Shown piece after piece: positions 8,584-18,011 of a DNA stretch of 64,000 bases. The stretch spans positions 1 to 64,000 of the forward strand of contig NZ_JAFFIX010000024.1 of the NCBI RefSeq assembly GCF_016916835.1, given 5' to 3'. The stretch comes from Actinacidiphila bryophytorum. Its GTDB lineage: Bacteria; Actinomycetota; Actinomycetes; Streptomycetales; Streptomycetaceae. The notes beneath the pieces were generated by a model. That model searched no databases. It had not been told where the DNA came from and was given only the letters and a program-made list of their open reading frames with translations. A program made the translations under genes and the position numbers. The number at the start of each line of letters is the position of its first letter. The first letter of the stretch is position 1.

Positions 8584-10245
8584 CTAGGGGGTTTTGGGGC
8601 ACTGAGTGCCCCGGATGTCGGCGTACGTACCACCGATCTGGTACCTACCTGCCGTAGGTACGTACAACCGCGTCCACTCGCCGTCAGGCATAAGGCACCC
8701 GTGATGGTTGTCCTTGGCCCCTTCGATGCCGAGCACCGGCGACCAGGGGATGCGCAGGAGCACCGTGCCGGGCGCCGGCATGGAGACGGTCAGCGAGGCG
8801 GGCCCGGCCTCCTCCACCGTCGCGGGCGGGTCGGCCAGCGGGTCGACGGCCCCGGCGACCCTGAAGATCTGCCAGTTCGCGTCGTGCCACACCGGCTGCA
8901 GCCAGTCCGGCGCGGAGCGTACGAGCTTGGCCTCGGCCACGGCGGCCCCGTCCGGCTCGTCGGAGGGCAGCACCACGTAGTAGACGCTCCAGTGCTGCAG
9001 CCACTGCCGGTAGCTGTCTGCGGTGAGCGTGCCGTCGTAGAAGAGCGGGTTGCGTTCGACGTCGGCCTGCCGGTTCCAGCCGCGGGCCAGGTTGACGTAG
9101 GGGGACAGGCCCGACGCCTCCCAGTGCGAGCGCAGCGGTACGACCTCGACGCGGCCCTTGTCGGCCCGCACCTTCTGGAGCTCGGCGATCAGCGGCGGCG
9201 CGTGCCGTACGGTCGAGCTGACCGCTGAGGTGTTGACCTGGTCGACGATGGGCTTGGTGATCTGCCAGGCGGCCACTCCGGCGAAGGCCAGCCACAGGGC
9301 CAGCAGGCGCTTGCCGGTCCAGTTGCTGCCGCGGGCGACCAGCAGCAGCACGGTGCCGCCGAAGAGCAGCGCGAGGCGTTCCACGTTGCTGCCGATCGGC
9401 GAGGGGATCACCCAGGTGAGCGCGACACCGAGGGCGTACACCCAGGATCCGGTGCGCATCACCCGCCAGGTCTTCGGCACCACCAGGGCGGTGACGACGG
9501 CCACGGCGAAGGGGATGATCGCGAAGTACCAGGCGAAGGGCTGCACCCCGTAGAAGGGGAAGAGCAGCGAGGTCGCGCCGACCACCAGGGGCGGCACCGC
9601 GGTCAGCACGTAGCTGTCGGCCCTGCGCCCGGTCAGGAACAGCGCGGCGGCCACCACGAGCATGAACAGGCCCGCGACGGGGCTGCACATGGTGGCGAGC
9701 CCTGTCATCATCGCGGCGGTGGCCAGCCGGGGGGAGCGGCCGCGCGGGGTGGGGGTGTCGGGGAAGAGCACCAGGACGGCGACCATCGCGAAGAGCATGC
9801 CGAGCGCGAACGTGACACGGCCGGAAACGACGTCACACCAAAGGGCGAACGTCGTCCACAGTGCGGGCACCATCGGCCGGCGGATGCCGCCCCGCATGAG
9901 CAGTGCCGCGCCGACCGTCCCGGACAGGGTGCCGGCGATCACCGCGGTGGTCCGCACCCCCAGTGCGGCCATGATGTAGGGCGACAGGATGCTGTAGGAA
10001 GCGGGGTGCATACCGCCGTACCAGGACAGGTTGTACGACGCCGAGGGGTGTGCCCGTATGAAGTCGGTCCACGCGTACTGCGCGGCCATGTCGCCGGAGT
10101 CCTTGGCCAGGTAGAGCGCCCACAGCAGGTGCAGCACCGCGGCCACGGCGGTCGCCACGACGACCGGGTGGCGTACGTTCACCCGTCGCAGCAGGTCCCT
10201 CGGTTTCCTGGGTGAGGAAACACGCGCAGGCTGCCAGGTCGTCAC
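8584..10245 (-). CDS. Polytopic integral membrane protein of unknown function
   Basis: The 553-residue protein starts at a GTG (10243-10245) preceded by GGAAGAGG. About ten hydrophobic segments lie in the first 370 residues (for example VVVATAVAAVLHLLWALYLA and AALFLTGRRADSYVLTAVPPLVVGATSLLF), followed by a soluble C-terminal domain of about 180 residues with few features. A loop DFIRAHPSASYNLSWYGGMHP between the first and second membrane segments recalls the acidic or aromatic periplasmic loops of GT-C-type enzymes, but I cannot see a definite catalytic motif. It is divergent from the SpoIIE phosphatase gene, with a 296-bp shared upstream region. A lipid-linked sugar transferase is one possibility; the function is not recognised. 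Confidence 0.8.
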   Translation of the reverse strand: MTTWQPARVSSPRKPRDLLRRVNVRHPVVVATAVAAVLHLLWALYLAKDSGDMAAQYAWTDFIRAHPSASYNLSWYGGMHPASYSILSPYIMAALGVRTTAVIAGTLSGTVGAALLMRGGIRRPMVPALWTTFALWCDVVSGRVTFALGMLFAMVAVLVLFPDTPTPRGRSPRLATAAMMTGLATMCSPVAGLFMLVVAAALFLTGRRADSYVLTAVPPLVVGATSLLFPFYGVQPFAWYFAIIPFAVAVVTALVVPKTWRVMRTGSWVYALGVALTWVIPSPIGSNVERLALLFGGTVLLLVARGSNWTGKRLLALWLAFAGVAAWQITKPIVDQVNTSAVSSTVRHAPPLIAELQKVRADKGRVEVVPLRSHWEASGLSPYVNLARGWNRQADVERNPLFYDGTLTADSYRQWLQHWSVYYVVLPSDEPDGAAVAEAKLVRSAPDWLQPVWHDANWQIFRVAGAVDPLADPPATVEEAGPASLTVSMPAPGTVLLRIPWSPVLGIEGAKDNHHGCLMPDGEWTRLYVPTAGRYQIGGTYADIRGTQCPKTP

Positions 10246-10541
10246 GGTGCCTCTTCCGGTGGCGGTGCGGTGCGGATGTTGCCGGCCGGCTGACACCCGG
10301 CGGGGTTCCGAACTCCCACCCGTGACCGGCTCGGATCAGAGTTCGAACACAGAGTTTGGACGCTAGCACGGCTCGTGCGGTTGCTCGCGCGCGGGCGTAC
10401 GCCCGGATTCCCGCTTTGCCGCCCCGCGGACCCCGCACGGGTCGTACCGTGGTATCGGCATCGCAGACCCTGCGCCGGACGGGTGCGCCCACACCCGCCG
10501 GAACAGCCTACGCGGCGCCGGGGGAAGGAGCCCAACGAACC
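10246..10541. other. 296-bp divergent intergenic region
   Basis: This region holds promoters for the leftward membrane protein gene and the rightward phosphatase gene. Visible features are a tandem CAGAGTTC/CAGAGTTT repeat around 10335-10355 containing the palindrome GTTCGAAC, and a small dyad GCACG-GCT-CGTGC near 10365. I cannot assign a regulator. No short gene is convincing. Confidence 0.4.
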
Positions 10542-13019
10542 ATGGACCGGCGTAATCCGACAGGGCTTTCCGGCCGGATCCCGCTCGCGGTGATCGTCGT
10601 GGACGCCGCGGGACTGGTGTCGCACTGGAGTACGGGCGCACGGCGGCTGTTCGGCCGCTCCCGGCAGGACGCGGTGGGGCGGCCCGCGGTCGACCTGCTG
10701 CCGGTGGTCGGCGCCCTGGAGGGTGCGGCGGGACATGACGGCGGATTCCCCGCGGCGGGCGGAGCGGCGTACCCGGCGGAGGACGACTACGGCCGCGGCC
10801 TGGAGGCCTCGCTGGCCGGTGCCAGCTCCTACCCCACAGCGGGCCGCGCCCGGCTCTTCGAACCCGCCGGGGGAGACGCCGAGGGGGTCGGGCCGCAGGC
10901 CGGTGCGGACGACGCCCTGGACGTCCTGTGGTGGGCCTACCCGCTGGTCGGTCCTGGACCCGAGCGGCTGCTGGTGCTGGCCGCCGACGCGGGCCGGCTG
11001 CAGCCCGGCGGGCCTGACGCGCCGGCCGAGGCCTTCGAGCGGATCGCCCCGGGCTTCGCGCTGCACACCGAGTTCGCCGGCGCCGAGGGCCTGGCCAAGC
11101 AGCTCCCGGAGATCCTGCCCAGCATGAATCCGCTGGAGAGCGCGCGGATCGTGGCGCAGGTCCTGGACCTCGGCTACCCCGTGCTGGAGATCAGCCAGCA
11201 CGACCGCGTCCCCGTCACACCCGACTGGGGTGTGCCGCGCAGGACCGAGCGGCAGGCCAGGCGGCGGGCCGCCGAGCAGGCCGCGGCGCTCGACCCGGAG
11301 TCCGTGCCGGCCGAGGAGCTGGCGCCCGACCTCGAATACGCGGCGGTGCGCGAGCACCTGGAGTTCCTCAACGAGGTCAGCGGCCGCATCGGCACCTCCC
11401 TGGACCTGGCCCGCACCATCGAGGAGGTCAGCGCGGCGGTCGTGCCCCGCTTCACCGACGTCGCCGGCACCTATCTGCGCGAGCAGGTGCTCGCGGGCGA
11501 GGGTTTCCCCGACGGGCCGCCGGACGTCACCACCATGTGGTATCGCGTCGCTGTCGAGCACACCGACGAGCCGGGCCGCTGGGACGACGTCGTGCCGGTG
11601 GGCGAGTCGATGCCCTTTCCCGCGCAGACCCCGTTCTTCCAGTGCATGACCACGGGCGAGCCGGTCATGGTGCCGCGGATCAGCGAGCAGATGGGCAACG
11701 CCATCGCCGCGCAGTTCCCCAAGCGCGACATCAGCCCGCTGATCAACAACCGCTCGATGCTGGTGGTGCCGCTCAAGGCCCGCAACGTGGTGCTGGGCTT
11801 CATGATCCTGCTGCGGCACCGCGAGCGCCCGGCCTTCAACGACATGGACCGCGTCACCGGGGCGGAACTGGCCGCCCGCGCCGGTCTCGTGCTCGACAAC
11901 GCGCGCATGTACACGTACCAGGAGAACGTCGCCGACACTCTCCAGGACAGCATGCTGCCGCACATCGCGCCCCGCATGCCCGGCTGCGACGTGGCGACCC
12001 GCTACCTGCCGGGCACCCGGCTCGGGCGGGTCGGCGGCGACTGGTTCGACAGCATCAAGCTGCCCGGCTCGCGGCTCGCCCTGGTCGTCGGCGACGTCAT
12101 GGGCCACGGGCTGAACTCGGCGGCGATGATGGGGCAGTTCCGCACCGCCGTGCAGACCATGGCGCAGCTCGGCCTCCCGCCGGCGCAACTGCTGCGCAAC
12201 CTCGACGACCTGGCGCAGCGGCTCGGCGAGCAGTACCTGGCCACCTGCCTCTACGCGGTCTACGACCCGGTCGGGTCCGAGGTGCTGATCGCCAACGCCG
12301 GGCACATCCCGCCGGTCCTGGTGCGCGCCGACGGCCGCAGCGAACTGCTCGACGTGCCGACCGGGGCGCCGCTCGGCGTCGGCGGCGTGCCCTTCGAGAC
12401 CGTCAGGGTCCCGGTGAACCCCGGCGACCGGCTGGTGCTGTGCACCGACGGCCTGGTCGAGGTCCGCGGCCAGGACATCGGAGCGGGCCTTGCCGCGCTG
12501 TGCGAGAGCGCCGCGCACCCGGCCGCGTCCATGGACGACGCGTGCGACACGATCATCCGCGCCCTCAACCCGCGCGGCGGCCGCAAGGACGACGTGGCCC
12601 TGCTGATGGCCCGGCTCAACGGCATCCCGCGCGAGGACGTCGCGGTCTGGGAGCTGGCCGCGGAGCCCGCCGAGGTGGGCAGGGCCAGGTCCCTGGTCCG
12701 CGACACGCTGCGGGCCTGGCAGCTGGACGACGTCGCCGAGACCGCGGAGCTGCTGGTCGGCGAGGTCGTCACCAACGCGGTGCGCCACGCGCACGACCGG
12801 CCGGTGGAGCTGCGCCTGGTGCGCGCCGACGCGCTGCTGGTCGAGGTCTCCGACGACGACCACGGCGTGCCGGTGCTGCTCAGCGCGGGCCCCGAGGACG
12901 AGGGCGGGCGCGGCATGCGGATCGTGAGCCGGCTGGCGCGCGAATGGGGCACCAGCCGCTCCGCGCAGGGCAAGACCGTGTGGTTCGAGCAGGCCCTGCC
13001 GCCGCGCCGCAGGCGCTGA
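10542..13019 (+). CDS. SpoIIE-family protein phosphatase with PAS, GAF and kinase-like ATPase domains
   Basis: The 825-residue protein starts at ATG 10542, with GGGGAAGGAG about 11 nt upstream. Residues about 10-150 form a PAS-like sensor (IPLAVIVVDAAGLVSHWSTGARRLFGR). Residues about 270-460 form a GAF-like domain ending LAARAGLVLDNARMYTYQ. Residues about 470-690 are a PP2C/SpoIIE phosphatase with metal motifs VGGDWFD, GDVMGHG, CTDGLVE and KDDVALL. The last 130 residues are a HATPase_c anti-sigma-kinase-like domain (LVGEVVTNAVRHA, GGRGMRIVSRLA). Such Streptomyces proteins act in partner-switching control of sigma factors, dephosphorylating STAS anti-anti-sigma proteins in the cytoplasm. No STAS or sigma gene lies nearby. 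The ligand of the sensor domains is unknown. Confidence 0.92.
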   Translation: MDRRNPTGLSGRIPLAVIVVDAAGLVSHWSTGARRLFGRSRQDAVGRPAVDLLPVVGALEGAAGHDGGFPAAGGAAYPAEDDYGRGLEASLAGASSYPTAGRARLFEPAGGDAEGVGPQAGADDALDVLWWAYPLVGPGPERLLVLAADAGRLQPGGPDAPAEAFERIAPGFALHTEFAGAEGLAKQLPEILPSMNPLESARIVAQVLDLGYPVLEISQHDRVPVTPDWGVPRRTERQARRRAAEQAAALDPESVPAEELAPDLEYAAVREHLEFLNEVSGRIGTSLDLARTIEEVSAAVVPRFTDVAGTYLREQVLAGEGFPDGPPDVTTMWYRVAVEHTDEPGRWDDVVPVGESMPFPAQTPFFQCMTTGEPVMVPRISEQMGNAIAAQFPKRDISPLINNRSMLVVPLKARNVVLGFMILLRHRERPAFNDMDRVTGAELAARAGLVLDNARMYTYQENVADTLQDSMLPHIAPRMPGCDVATRYLPGTRLGRVGGDWFDSIKLPGSRLALVVGDVMGHGLNSAAMMGQFRTAVQTMAQLGLPPAQLLRNLDDLAQRLGEQYLATCLYAVYDPVGSEVLIANAGHIPPVLVRADGRSELLDVPTGAPLGVGGVPFETVRVPVNPGDRLVLCTDGLVEVRGQDIGAGLAALCESAAHPAASMDDACDTIIRALNPRGGRKDDVALLMARLNGIPREDVAVWELAAEPAEVGRARSLVRDTLRAWQLDDVAETAELLVGEVVTNAVRHAHDRPVELRLVRADALLVEVSDDDHGVPVLLSAGPEDEGGRGMRIVSRLAREWGTSRSAQGKTVWFEQALPPRRRR

Positions 13020-13098
13020 GACCGGGCACCCCCGGCGGGCCGTCCCTGCGGCCGCCGGCCTTTCCGTACGATCACGACGTGGGGAGTGGTGAGTACGT

Positions 13099-13821
13099 GT
13101 GAACGTCTCCAGCGGGTACGCGCATGCGTGGGAGAGCTTCTGGGAGGACGCACCGTACGAGCCGGGCGGCGTCTTCTGGGACGCGGAACCGGCCATGACG
13201 GCGCAGCAGCACCTGGCGTACTTCGAGAAGCACTTCGACCCCGGGCTGCCGCTGGTGGACCTCGGCTGCGGCAACGGCACCCAGACCCGCTTCCTGGCCG
13301 GCCGCTACCCGCGGGTCGTCGGGATCGACCTGGCGCACGCGGCCATAGAGCGGGCCAGGCGCGACGACCCGCACGGGCTGGCCGGCTACCAGCAGCTGGA
13401 CGCCGTCGACACCGACGCGGTGCGCGCGCTGCACGAGGAGCTGGGCGACGCCAACGTCTACATGCGCGGGGTCCTGCACCAGTGCGAGCCCGCCGACCGC
13501 AGCCGGCTGGTCGACGGCATCGCCACCCTCACCGGGCAGCGCGGCCGGGCCTTCGCCGTGGAGCTGGCCGAGGCCGCCAAGGGCGTGCTCATGGGCCTGG
13601 CCCAGGGTCCCGCGGGGCCGCCGCCCAAGCTCGGCGCGATCTTCGCGCACGGCATCGCCCCCGGCGAGGTCCACGACGCGGCCGTGCCCGGGTACTTCAC
13701 CTCCGCGGGCCTGGAGGTGCTCGCCGAGGGCGAGGAACCGCTGAGGACCACCGAGTTCCGGCCGGACGGGGCCCGGATAGAGGTGCCCTCACGCTGGCTG
13801 GTGGCGGGGCTGGCCGCGTAA
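13099..13821 (+). CDS. Class I SAM-dependent methyltransferase
   Basis: The 240-residue protein starts at GTG 13099 with GGGGAG upstream. It has the nucleotide-binding motif LVDLGCGNGTQTRFLAG and motif II VVGIDLAHAAIERARR, which define class I methyltransferases. The N-terminus SSGYAHAWESFWEDAP followed by GVFWDAEP is unusual and may help with substrate choice. It ends 11 bp before the M55 peptidase gene, so it may head the peptidase operon, although the M55 gene has its own -10-like TAATGT near the junction. Substrate is not predictable. Confidence 0.8.
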   Translation: MNVSSGYAHAWESFWEDAPYEPGGVFWDAEPAMTAQQHLAYFEKHFDPGLPLVDLGCGNGTQTRFLAGRYPRVVGIDLAHAAIERARRDDPHGLAGYQQLDAVDTDAVRALHEELGDANVYMRGVLHQCEPADRSRLVDGIATLTGQRGRAFAVELAEAAKGVLMGLAQGPAGPPPKLGAIFAHGIAPGEVHDAAVPGYFTSAGLEVLAEGEEPLRTTEFRPDGARIEVPSRWLVAGLAA

Positions 13822-13832
13822 TGTGATCTCGC

Positions 13833-14669
13833 ATGCGGAAGATCCTCATCTCGGCCGACATGGAGGGCGCCACCGGTGTGACCTGGCCGGCCGATGTGCT
13901 GCCCGGAACCGAGCAGTGGCAGCGCTGCCGCCACATGTTCACCTCTGACGTCAACGCCGCCGTCGCGGGCTTCCTCGACGGCGGCGCCGACCAGGTGCTC
14001 ATCAACGAGGCGCACTGGACGATGCGCAACCTGCTCCTTGAGCAACTGGACGAGCGCGCCCAGATGCTCACCGGGCGGCACAAGGAACTGTCCATGGTCG
14101 AAGGCGTCCAGCACGGCGACGTCGACGGCATCGCCTTCGTCGGCTACCACACCGGCGCAGGCACCGAGGGCGTCCTGGCACACACCTACCTCGCCAACTC
14201 CATCACCGGCGTGTGGGTCAACGGCGAACCCGCCAGCGAAGGCCGGCTCAACGCCCTGGTCGTCGCCGAGTACGGCGTCCCCGTCGTCCTGGTGACCGGT
14301 GACGACCGCACCGGCGTCGACGCCCGCGGCTACGCCCCGCAGGCCGTCACCGTCGCCGTCAAGGACTACGTGTCCCGCTACGCCGCCGTGTGCCGCCCGC
14401 CCGCAAGGACCGCCGCCGACATCCGGGCCGCCGCCCAGCAGGCCGCACCGCTGGCCGTACGGCACGAACCGGTGCAGGCGGGGCCGTTCACCGTCGAGGT
14501 CGAGTTCGACGCCTGGCACCTGGTCGGCGCTGCCACCGTGGTCCCCGGGGTGGAGCGGACGGGCGAGCGGCGGGTGGCGTATACGCTGCCGACGATGTAC
14601 GCGGCCCTGCGCGCTTTCAAGGCCGTGACCACGCTCGTTTCCCAGGCGGTGGAGGAGCAGTATGGCTGA
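13833..14669 (+). CDS. M55-family D-aminopeptidase (DppA-like)
   Basis: The 278-residue protein begins MRKILISADMEGATGV; D9 and E11 are the zinc-binding pair typical of M55 DppA-type enzymes, with INEAHW and GYHTGAG carrying further ligands. Length matches the family (about 270-280). M55 enzymes release D-amino acids, classically D-Ala, from short peptides and assemble as decamers in the cytoplasm. The gene lacks a Shine-Dalgarno, but TAATGT (13819-13824) precedes the ATG by 8 nt, so a leaderless start is possible. It overlaps the M20 gene by 8 bp and leads a run of four peptidase genes. A role in recycling D-amino-acid-containing peptides such as peptidoglycan stems is inferred. Confidence 0.9.
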   Translation: MRKILISADMEGATGVTWPADVLPGTEQWQRCRHMFTSDVNAAVAGFLDGGADQVLINEAHWTMRNLLLEQLDERAQMLTGRHKELSMVEGVQHGDVDGIAFVGYHTGAGTEGVLAHTYLANSITGVWVNGEPASEGRLNALVVAEYGVPVVLVTGDDRTGVDARGYAPQAVTVAVKDYVSRYAAVCRPPARTAADIRAAAQQAAPLAVRHEPVQAGPFTVEVEFDAWHLVGAATVVPGVERTGERRVAYTLPTMYAALRAFKAVTTLVSQAVEEQYG

Positions 14670-16020
14670 GCGGACCGCGGCGGCACAGGGCGGAGCGGTC
14701 GTCGACGGGCAGGCGCTCGACGAGGTGGTGCGCTTCACCTCCGACCTGATCAGGATCGACACCACCAACCGCGGCAGCGGCGACGGCAACGAGCGGGCCG
14801 CCGCCGAATACGTCGCCGAGCGCCTCGCCGAGGCGGGGATCGAACCCGCCGTCCTGGAGAAGGCGCCGGGCCGCACCAACGTGGTGGCCAGGATCCCCGG
14901 CACCGACCCCGCGGCCGACGCGCTGCTCGTGCACGGCCACCTCGACGTGGTGCCCGCGCAGGCCGACGACTGGACCGTGCACCCCTTCTCCGGCGAGGTC
15001 CGCGACGGCGTCGTGTGGGGCCGCGGCGCCATCGACATGAAGAACATGGACGCGATGGTGCTCGCCTGCGTCCGCGCCTGGGCCCGCTCCGGGCAGCGCC
15101 CCCCGCGCGACATCGTGCTCGCCTTCACCGCCGACGAGGAGGACAGCGCCGCCTACGGCTCCGGCTTCCTCGCCGCCGAGCACGCCGCCCTCTTCGAGGG
15201 CTGCACCGAAGGCATCAGCGAGTCCGGCGCCTACACCATCCACACCGACAACGGGCTGCGGCTCTACCCGGTCGCCGCGGGCGAGCGCGGCACCGCGTGG
15301 CTCGAGCTGACCGCCGAGGGCAGGGCAGGACACGGCTCCAAGATCAACAACGAGAACGCCGTCGTCCACCTGGCCGCCGCCGTCGCCAGGATCGGCGAGC
15401 ACCGCTGGCCGCTGCGCCTGACCGCGACCGTCAGGGCCGCCCTGACCGAACTGGCCGCGCTCTACGGCGTATCCGCCGACCTCGACGACGCCGACGCGCT
15501 GCTCGACCGGCTCGGCACCGCCGCCGCGTTCGTGCGGCCCACCGTCCGCAACAGCGCCAACCCGACGATGCTGCAGGCCGGCTACAAGGTCAACGTCATC
15601 CCCGGCACCGCCACCGGATACGTCGACGGGCGCATCCTGCCCGGCGGCCAGGACGAGTTCACCGCCACCATGGACCGGCTCACCGGGCCGCACGTGCGCT
15701 GGGACTACCACCACCGCGAGGTGCCGCTGGAAGCCCCCGTCGACTCGGCCTCCTTCGCCGCGATGCGCGAGGCCGTCGAGCACTTCGACCCGGGCGCGCA
15801 CGTGGTGCCCTTCTGCATGTCCGGCGGCACCGACGCCAAGCAGTTCTCCCGGCTCGGCATCACCGGCTACGGCTTCTCGCCGCTGCGCCTGCCGCCGGGC
15901 TTCGACTACCAGGCGCTCTTCCACGGCGTGGACGAGCACGTCCCCGTCGACGCCCTGCACTTCGGCGTCCGCGTACTGGACCGCTTCCTGCGCGGAGCCG
16001 CAGGGGAGGAGACCGCATGA
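14662..16020 (+). CDS. M20/M25/M40-family zinc peptidase
   Basis: The 452-residue protein starts at ATG 14662 with GGAGGAG upstream, overlapping the M55 stop. Metal and catalytic motifs of the M20 family are visible: LLVHGHLDVVP (His and catalytic Asp), GRGAIDMKN (bridging Asp), FTADEEDSAAYG (catalytic and metal Glu pair), and the C-terminal YQALFHGVDEHVP (last His). A dimerisation lid occupies the middle. Such enzymes are carboxypeptidases, dipeptidases or acyl-amino-acid deacylases. It shares ATGA with the next gene, so translation is coupled. Its position between M55 and S9 peptidases suggests it finishes short peptides made by its partners. Confidence 0.9.
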   Translation: MAERTAAAQGGAVVDGQALDEVVRFTSDLIRIDTTNRGSGDGNERAAAEYVAERLAEAGIEPAVLEKAPGRTNVVARIPGTDPAADALLVHGHLDVVPAQADDWTVHPFSGEVRDGVVWGRGAIDMKNMDAMVLACVRAWARSGQRPPRDIVLAFTADEEDSAAYGSGFLAAEHAALFEGCTEGISESGAYTIHTDNGLRLYPVAAGERGTAWLELTAEGRAGHGSKINNENAVVHLAAAVARIGEHRWPLRLTATVRAALTELAALYGVSADLDDADALLDRLGTAAAFVRPTVRNSANPTMLQAGYKVNVIPGTATGYVDGRILPGGQDEFTATMDRLTGPHVRWDYHHREVPLEAPVDSASFAAMREAVEHFDPGAHVVPFCMSGGTDAKQFSRLGITGYGFSPLRLPPGFDYQALFHGVDEHVPVDALHFGVRVLDRFLRGAAGEETA

Positions 16021-18011
16021 CCGCCACCGCACAGCGGGACACCGGATACGGCAGCTGGGCCTCGCCCATCGACGCCGCCACCGCCGCCGCCCACGACGGC
16101 AGCCCCGACAGCATCGGCATCGTCGGCGACGACGTGTGGTGGACCGCCCCGCGACCCGCGGAAGGCGGCCGGCGCGCCCTGGTCAGGCGCCGCCCCGACG
16201 GCACCGAGGAATGCCCGCTGCCCGCGCCCTGGAACGTCCGCAACCGCGTCATGGAGTACGGCGGCACCCCATGGGCCGGCGCGCTCGTCGACGGCACCCC
16301 GCTGATCGTCTTCACCCACCACCTCGACCAGCGGCTCTACGCCTTCCGCCCGGACCGCCCGCAGGAACAGCCCTACCCGCTCACCCCGGTCTCCGCCGTC
16401 GGCGGCGGGCTGCGCTGGGCGCAGCCGTCCCTGCACGCCGACCGCGGCGAAGCATGGGCCGTACTGGAGGAGTTCACCGGCGAGGGGCCGGGCGACCTGC
16501 GCCGCGTCCACGCCGCCGTGCCGCTCGACGGCAGCGCCGCCGGCGACCGCTCCCGCATCCGCGACATGGCGCCCTCCGCGCACCGCTTCGTCACCGCCCT
16601 GCGGCCCTCGCCTGACGGGTCGCAGGCCGTCTGGCTGGCCTGGGACCACCCGCGGATGCCCTGGGACGGCACCGAGCTGCTGTGCGCAGACCTCCGCGCC
16701 GACGGCACCCTCGGCCCCGCCCGCACCCTGATCGGCGGCCCCGAGGAGTCCGTCAGCCAGGCCGAGTGGACCGCGGACGGCACCCTGCTGGCCGCCACCG
16801 ACCGCACCGGCTGGTGGAATCTGCACCGCGTCGACCCCGCCACCGGCGAGGCCGTCAACCTGTGCCCGCGCGAGGAGGAGTTCGCCGGACCGCTGTGGAA
16901 GCTCGGGCAGCGCTGGTTCGCGCCGCTCGACCACGGCCTGGTCGCCGTCCTGCACGGGGCGGGCGCCGCCAGGCTCGGCCTGCTCGACCCCGCCACCGGG
17001 CAGCTCACCGACGCCCCCGGGCACTGGACCGAGTGGAGCGGCACCCTCGCCGCCACCGGCAGCCGCGTCATCGGCCTCGCCGCGAGCGCCCGCAGCTCGC
17101 ACGAGATCGTCGAACTCGACGCCGCCACGGGCCGCACCCGCGTCATCGGCAACCCGCACCACGACCCCGTCGACCCCGCCTACGTCCCGCAGGCGCAGGA
17201 CCGCGTCTTCACCGGCCCCGGCGGGCGCGAGGTGCACGCCCACGTCTACCCGCCGCGCCACCCCGGCCACCCCGCGAGCGGACCCGCCCCCTACGTCATG
17301 TGGGTGCACGGCGGCCCCACGAGCCGCACCTCCATGGTCCTCGACCTGGAGATCGCCTACTTCACCTCGCGCGGCATCGGCGTCGCCGAGGTCAACTACG
17401 GCGGCTCCACCGGCTACGGCCGCGCCTACCGCAACCGGCTGCGCGAACAGTGGGGCGTCGTCGACGTCGAGGACAGCGTCGCCGTCGCCGAGGGCCTGGT
17501 CGCGGAAGGCGCCGCCGACCCGCAGCGGCTCGCCATCCGCGGCGGCAGCGCCGGCGGCTGGACCACGGCAGCCGCCCTGACCACCACCTCCACCTTCGCC
17601 TGCGGCGCCATCAGCTACCCCATCCTCGACCTGGCCGGCTGGTCGCCGGCCGGCGGCGAGACCCACGACTTCGAGTCCTGGTACCTGGAGTCGCTCATCG
17701 GCCCGCACCTGGAAGTGCCGCAGCGCTACCACGACCGCTCCCCGGTCCACCACGCCGACCAGGTCACCGTCCCCTTCCTGCTGATGCAGGGCCTGGACGA
17801 CGTGATCTGCCCGCCCGCCCAGTGCGAACGCTTCCTCGCCCAGCTGGCCGGACGCGACCTCCCGCACGCCTACCTCGCCTTCCCCGGCGAAAGCCACGGC
17901 TTCCGCCGCCTCGACACCCTGGTGACCTGTCTGGAGGCCGAACTGTCGCTCTACGCCCAGGTCTTCGGCTTCACCCCGCCAGGGGTGCCCGTCCTCGACC
18001 TGGCCCCGTGA
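16017..18011 (+). CDS. S9-family (prolyl oligopeptidase-like) serine peptidase
   Basis: The 664-residue protein starts at ATG 16017, overlapping the M20 stop, with GGGGAGGAG upstream. The first 400 residues read as WD-like beta-propeller blades. The C-terminal alpha/beta-hydrolase has PYVMWVHGGPTSR (oxyanion region), nucleophile S511 in RGGSAGGW, the acid near 592 (MQGLDDVICP) and His near 625 (GESHGF). The propeller restricts access to short peptides. No signal peptide is visible, so it should be cytoplasmic. It is coupled by GTGA to the S66 gene. Acylaminoacyl-peptidase or dipeptidyl-peptidase activities are both possible. Confidence 0.9.
   Translation: MTATAQRDTGYGSWASPIDAATAAAHDGSPDSIGIVGDDVWWTAPRPAEGGRRALVRRRPDGTEECPLPAPWNVRNRVMEYGGTPWAGALVDGTPLIVFTHHLDQRLYAFRPDRPQEQPYPLTPVSAVGGGLRWAQPSLHADRGEAWAVLEEFTGEGPGDLRRVHAAVPLDGSAAGDRSRIRDMAPSAHRFVTALRPSPDGSQAVWLAWDHPRMPWDGTELLCADLRADGTLGPARTLIGGPEESVSQAEWTADGTLLAATDRTGWWNLHRVDPATGEAVNLCPREEEFAGPLWKLGQRWFAPLDHGLVAVLHGAGAARLGLLDPATGQLTDAPGHWTEWSGTLAATGSRVIGLAASARSSHEIVELDAATGRTRVIGNPHHDPVDPAYVPQAQDRVFTGPGGREVHAHVYPPRHPGHPASGPAPYVMWVHGGPTSRTSMVLDLEIAYFTSRGIGVAEVNYGGSTGYGRAYRNRLREQWGVVDVEDSVAVAEGLVAEGAADPQRLAIRGGSAGGWTTAAALTTTSTFACGAISYPILDLAGWSPAGGETHDFESWYLESLIGPHLEVPQRYHDRSPVHHADQVTVPFLLMQGLDDVICPPAQCERFLAQLAGRDLPHAYLAFPGESHGFRRLDTLVTCLEAELSLYAQVFGFTPPGVPVLDLAP

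Noticed and set aside
10335..10355. GTTCGAAC inside a CAGAGTT tandem repeat as a possible LexA box
   Set aside because: Lacks the central N4 and flanking consensus of the actinobacterial SOS box, and the flanking genes have no link to DNA damage.
11471..12244. Minus-strand frames in the SpoIIE gene
   Set aside because: Third-position GC bias follows the plus-strand phosphatase; shadow peptides have no domain.
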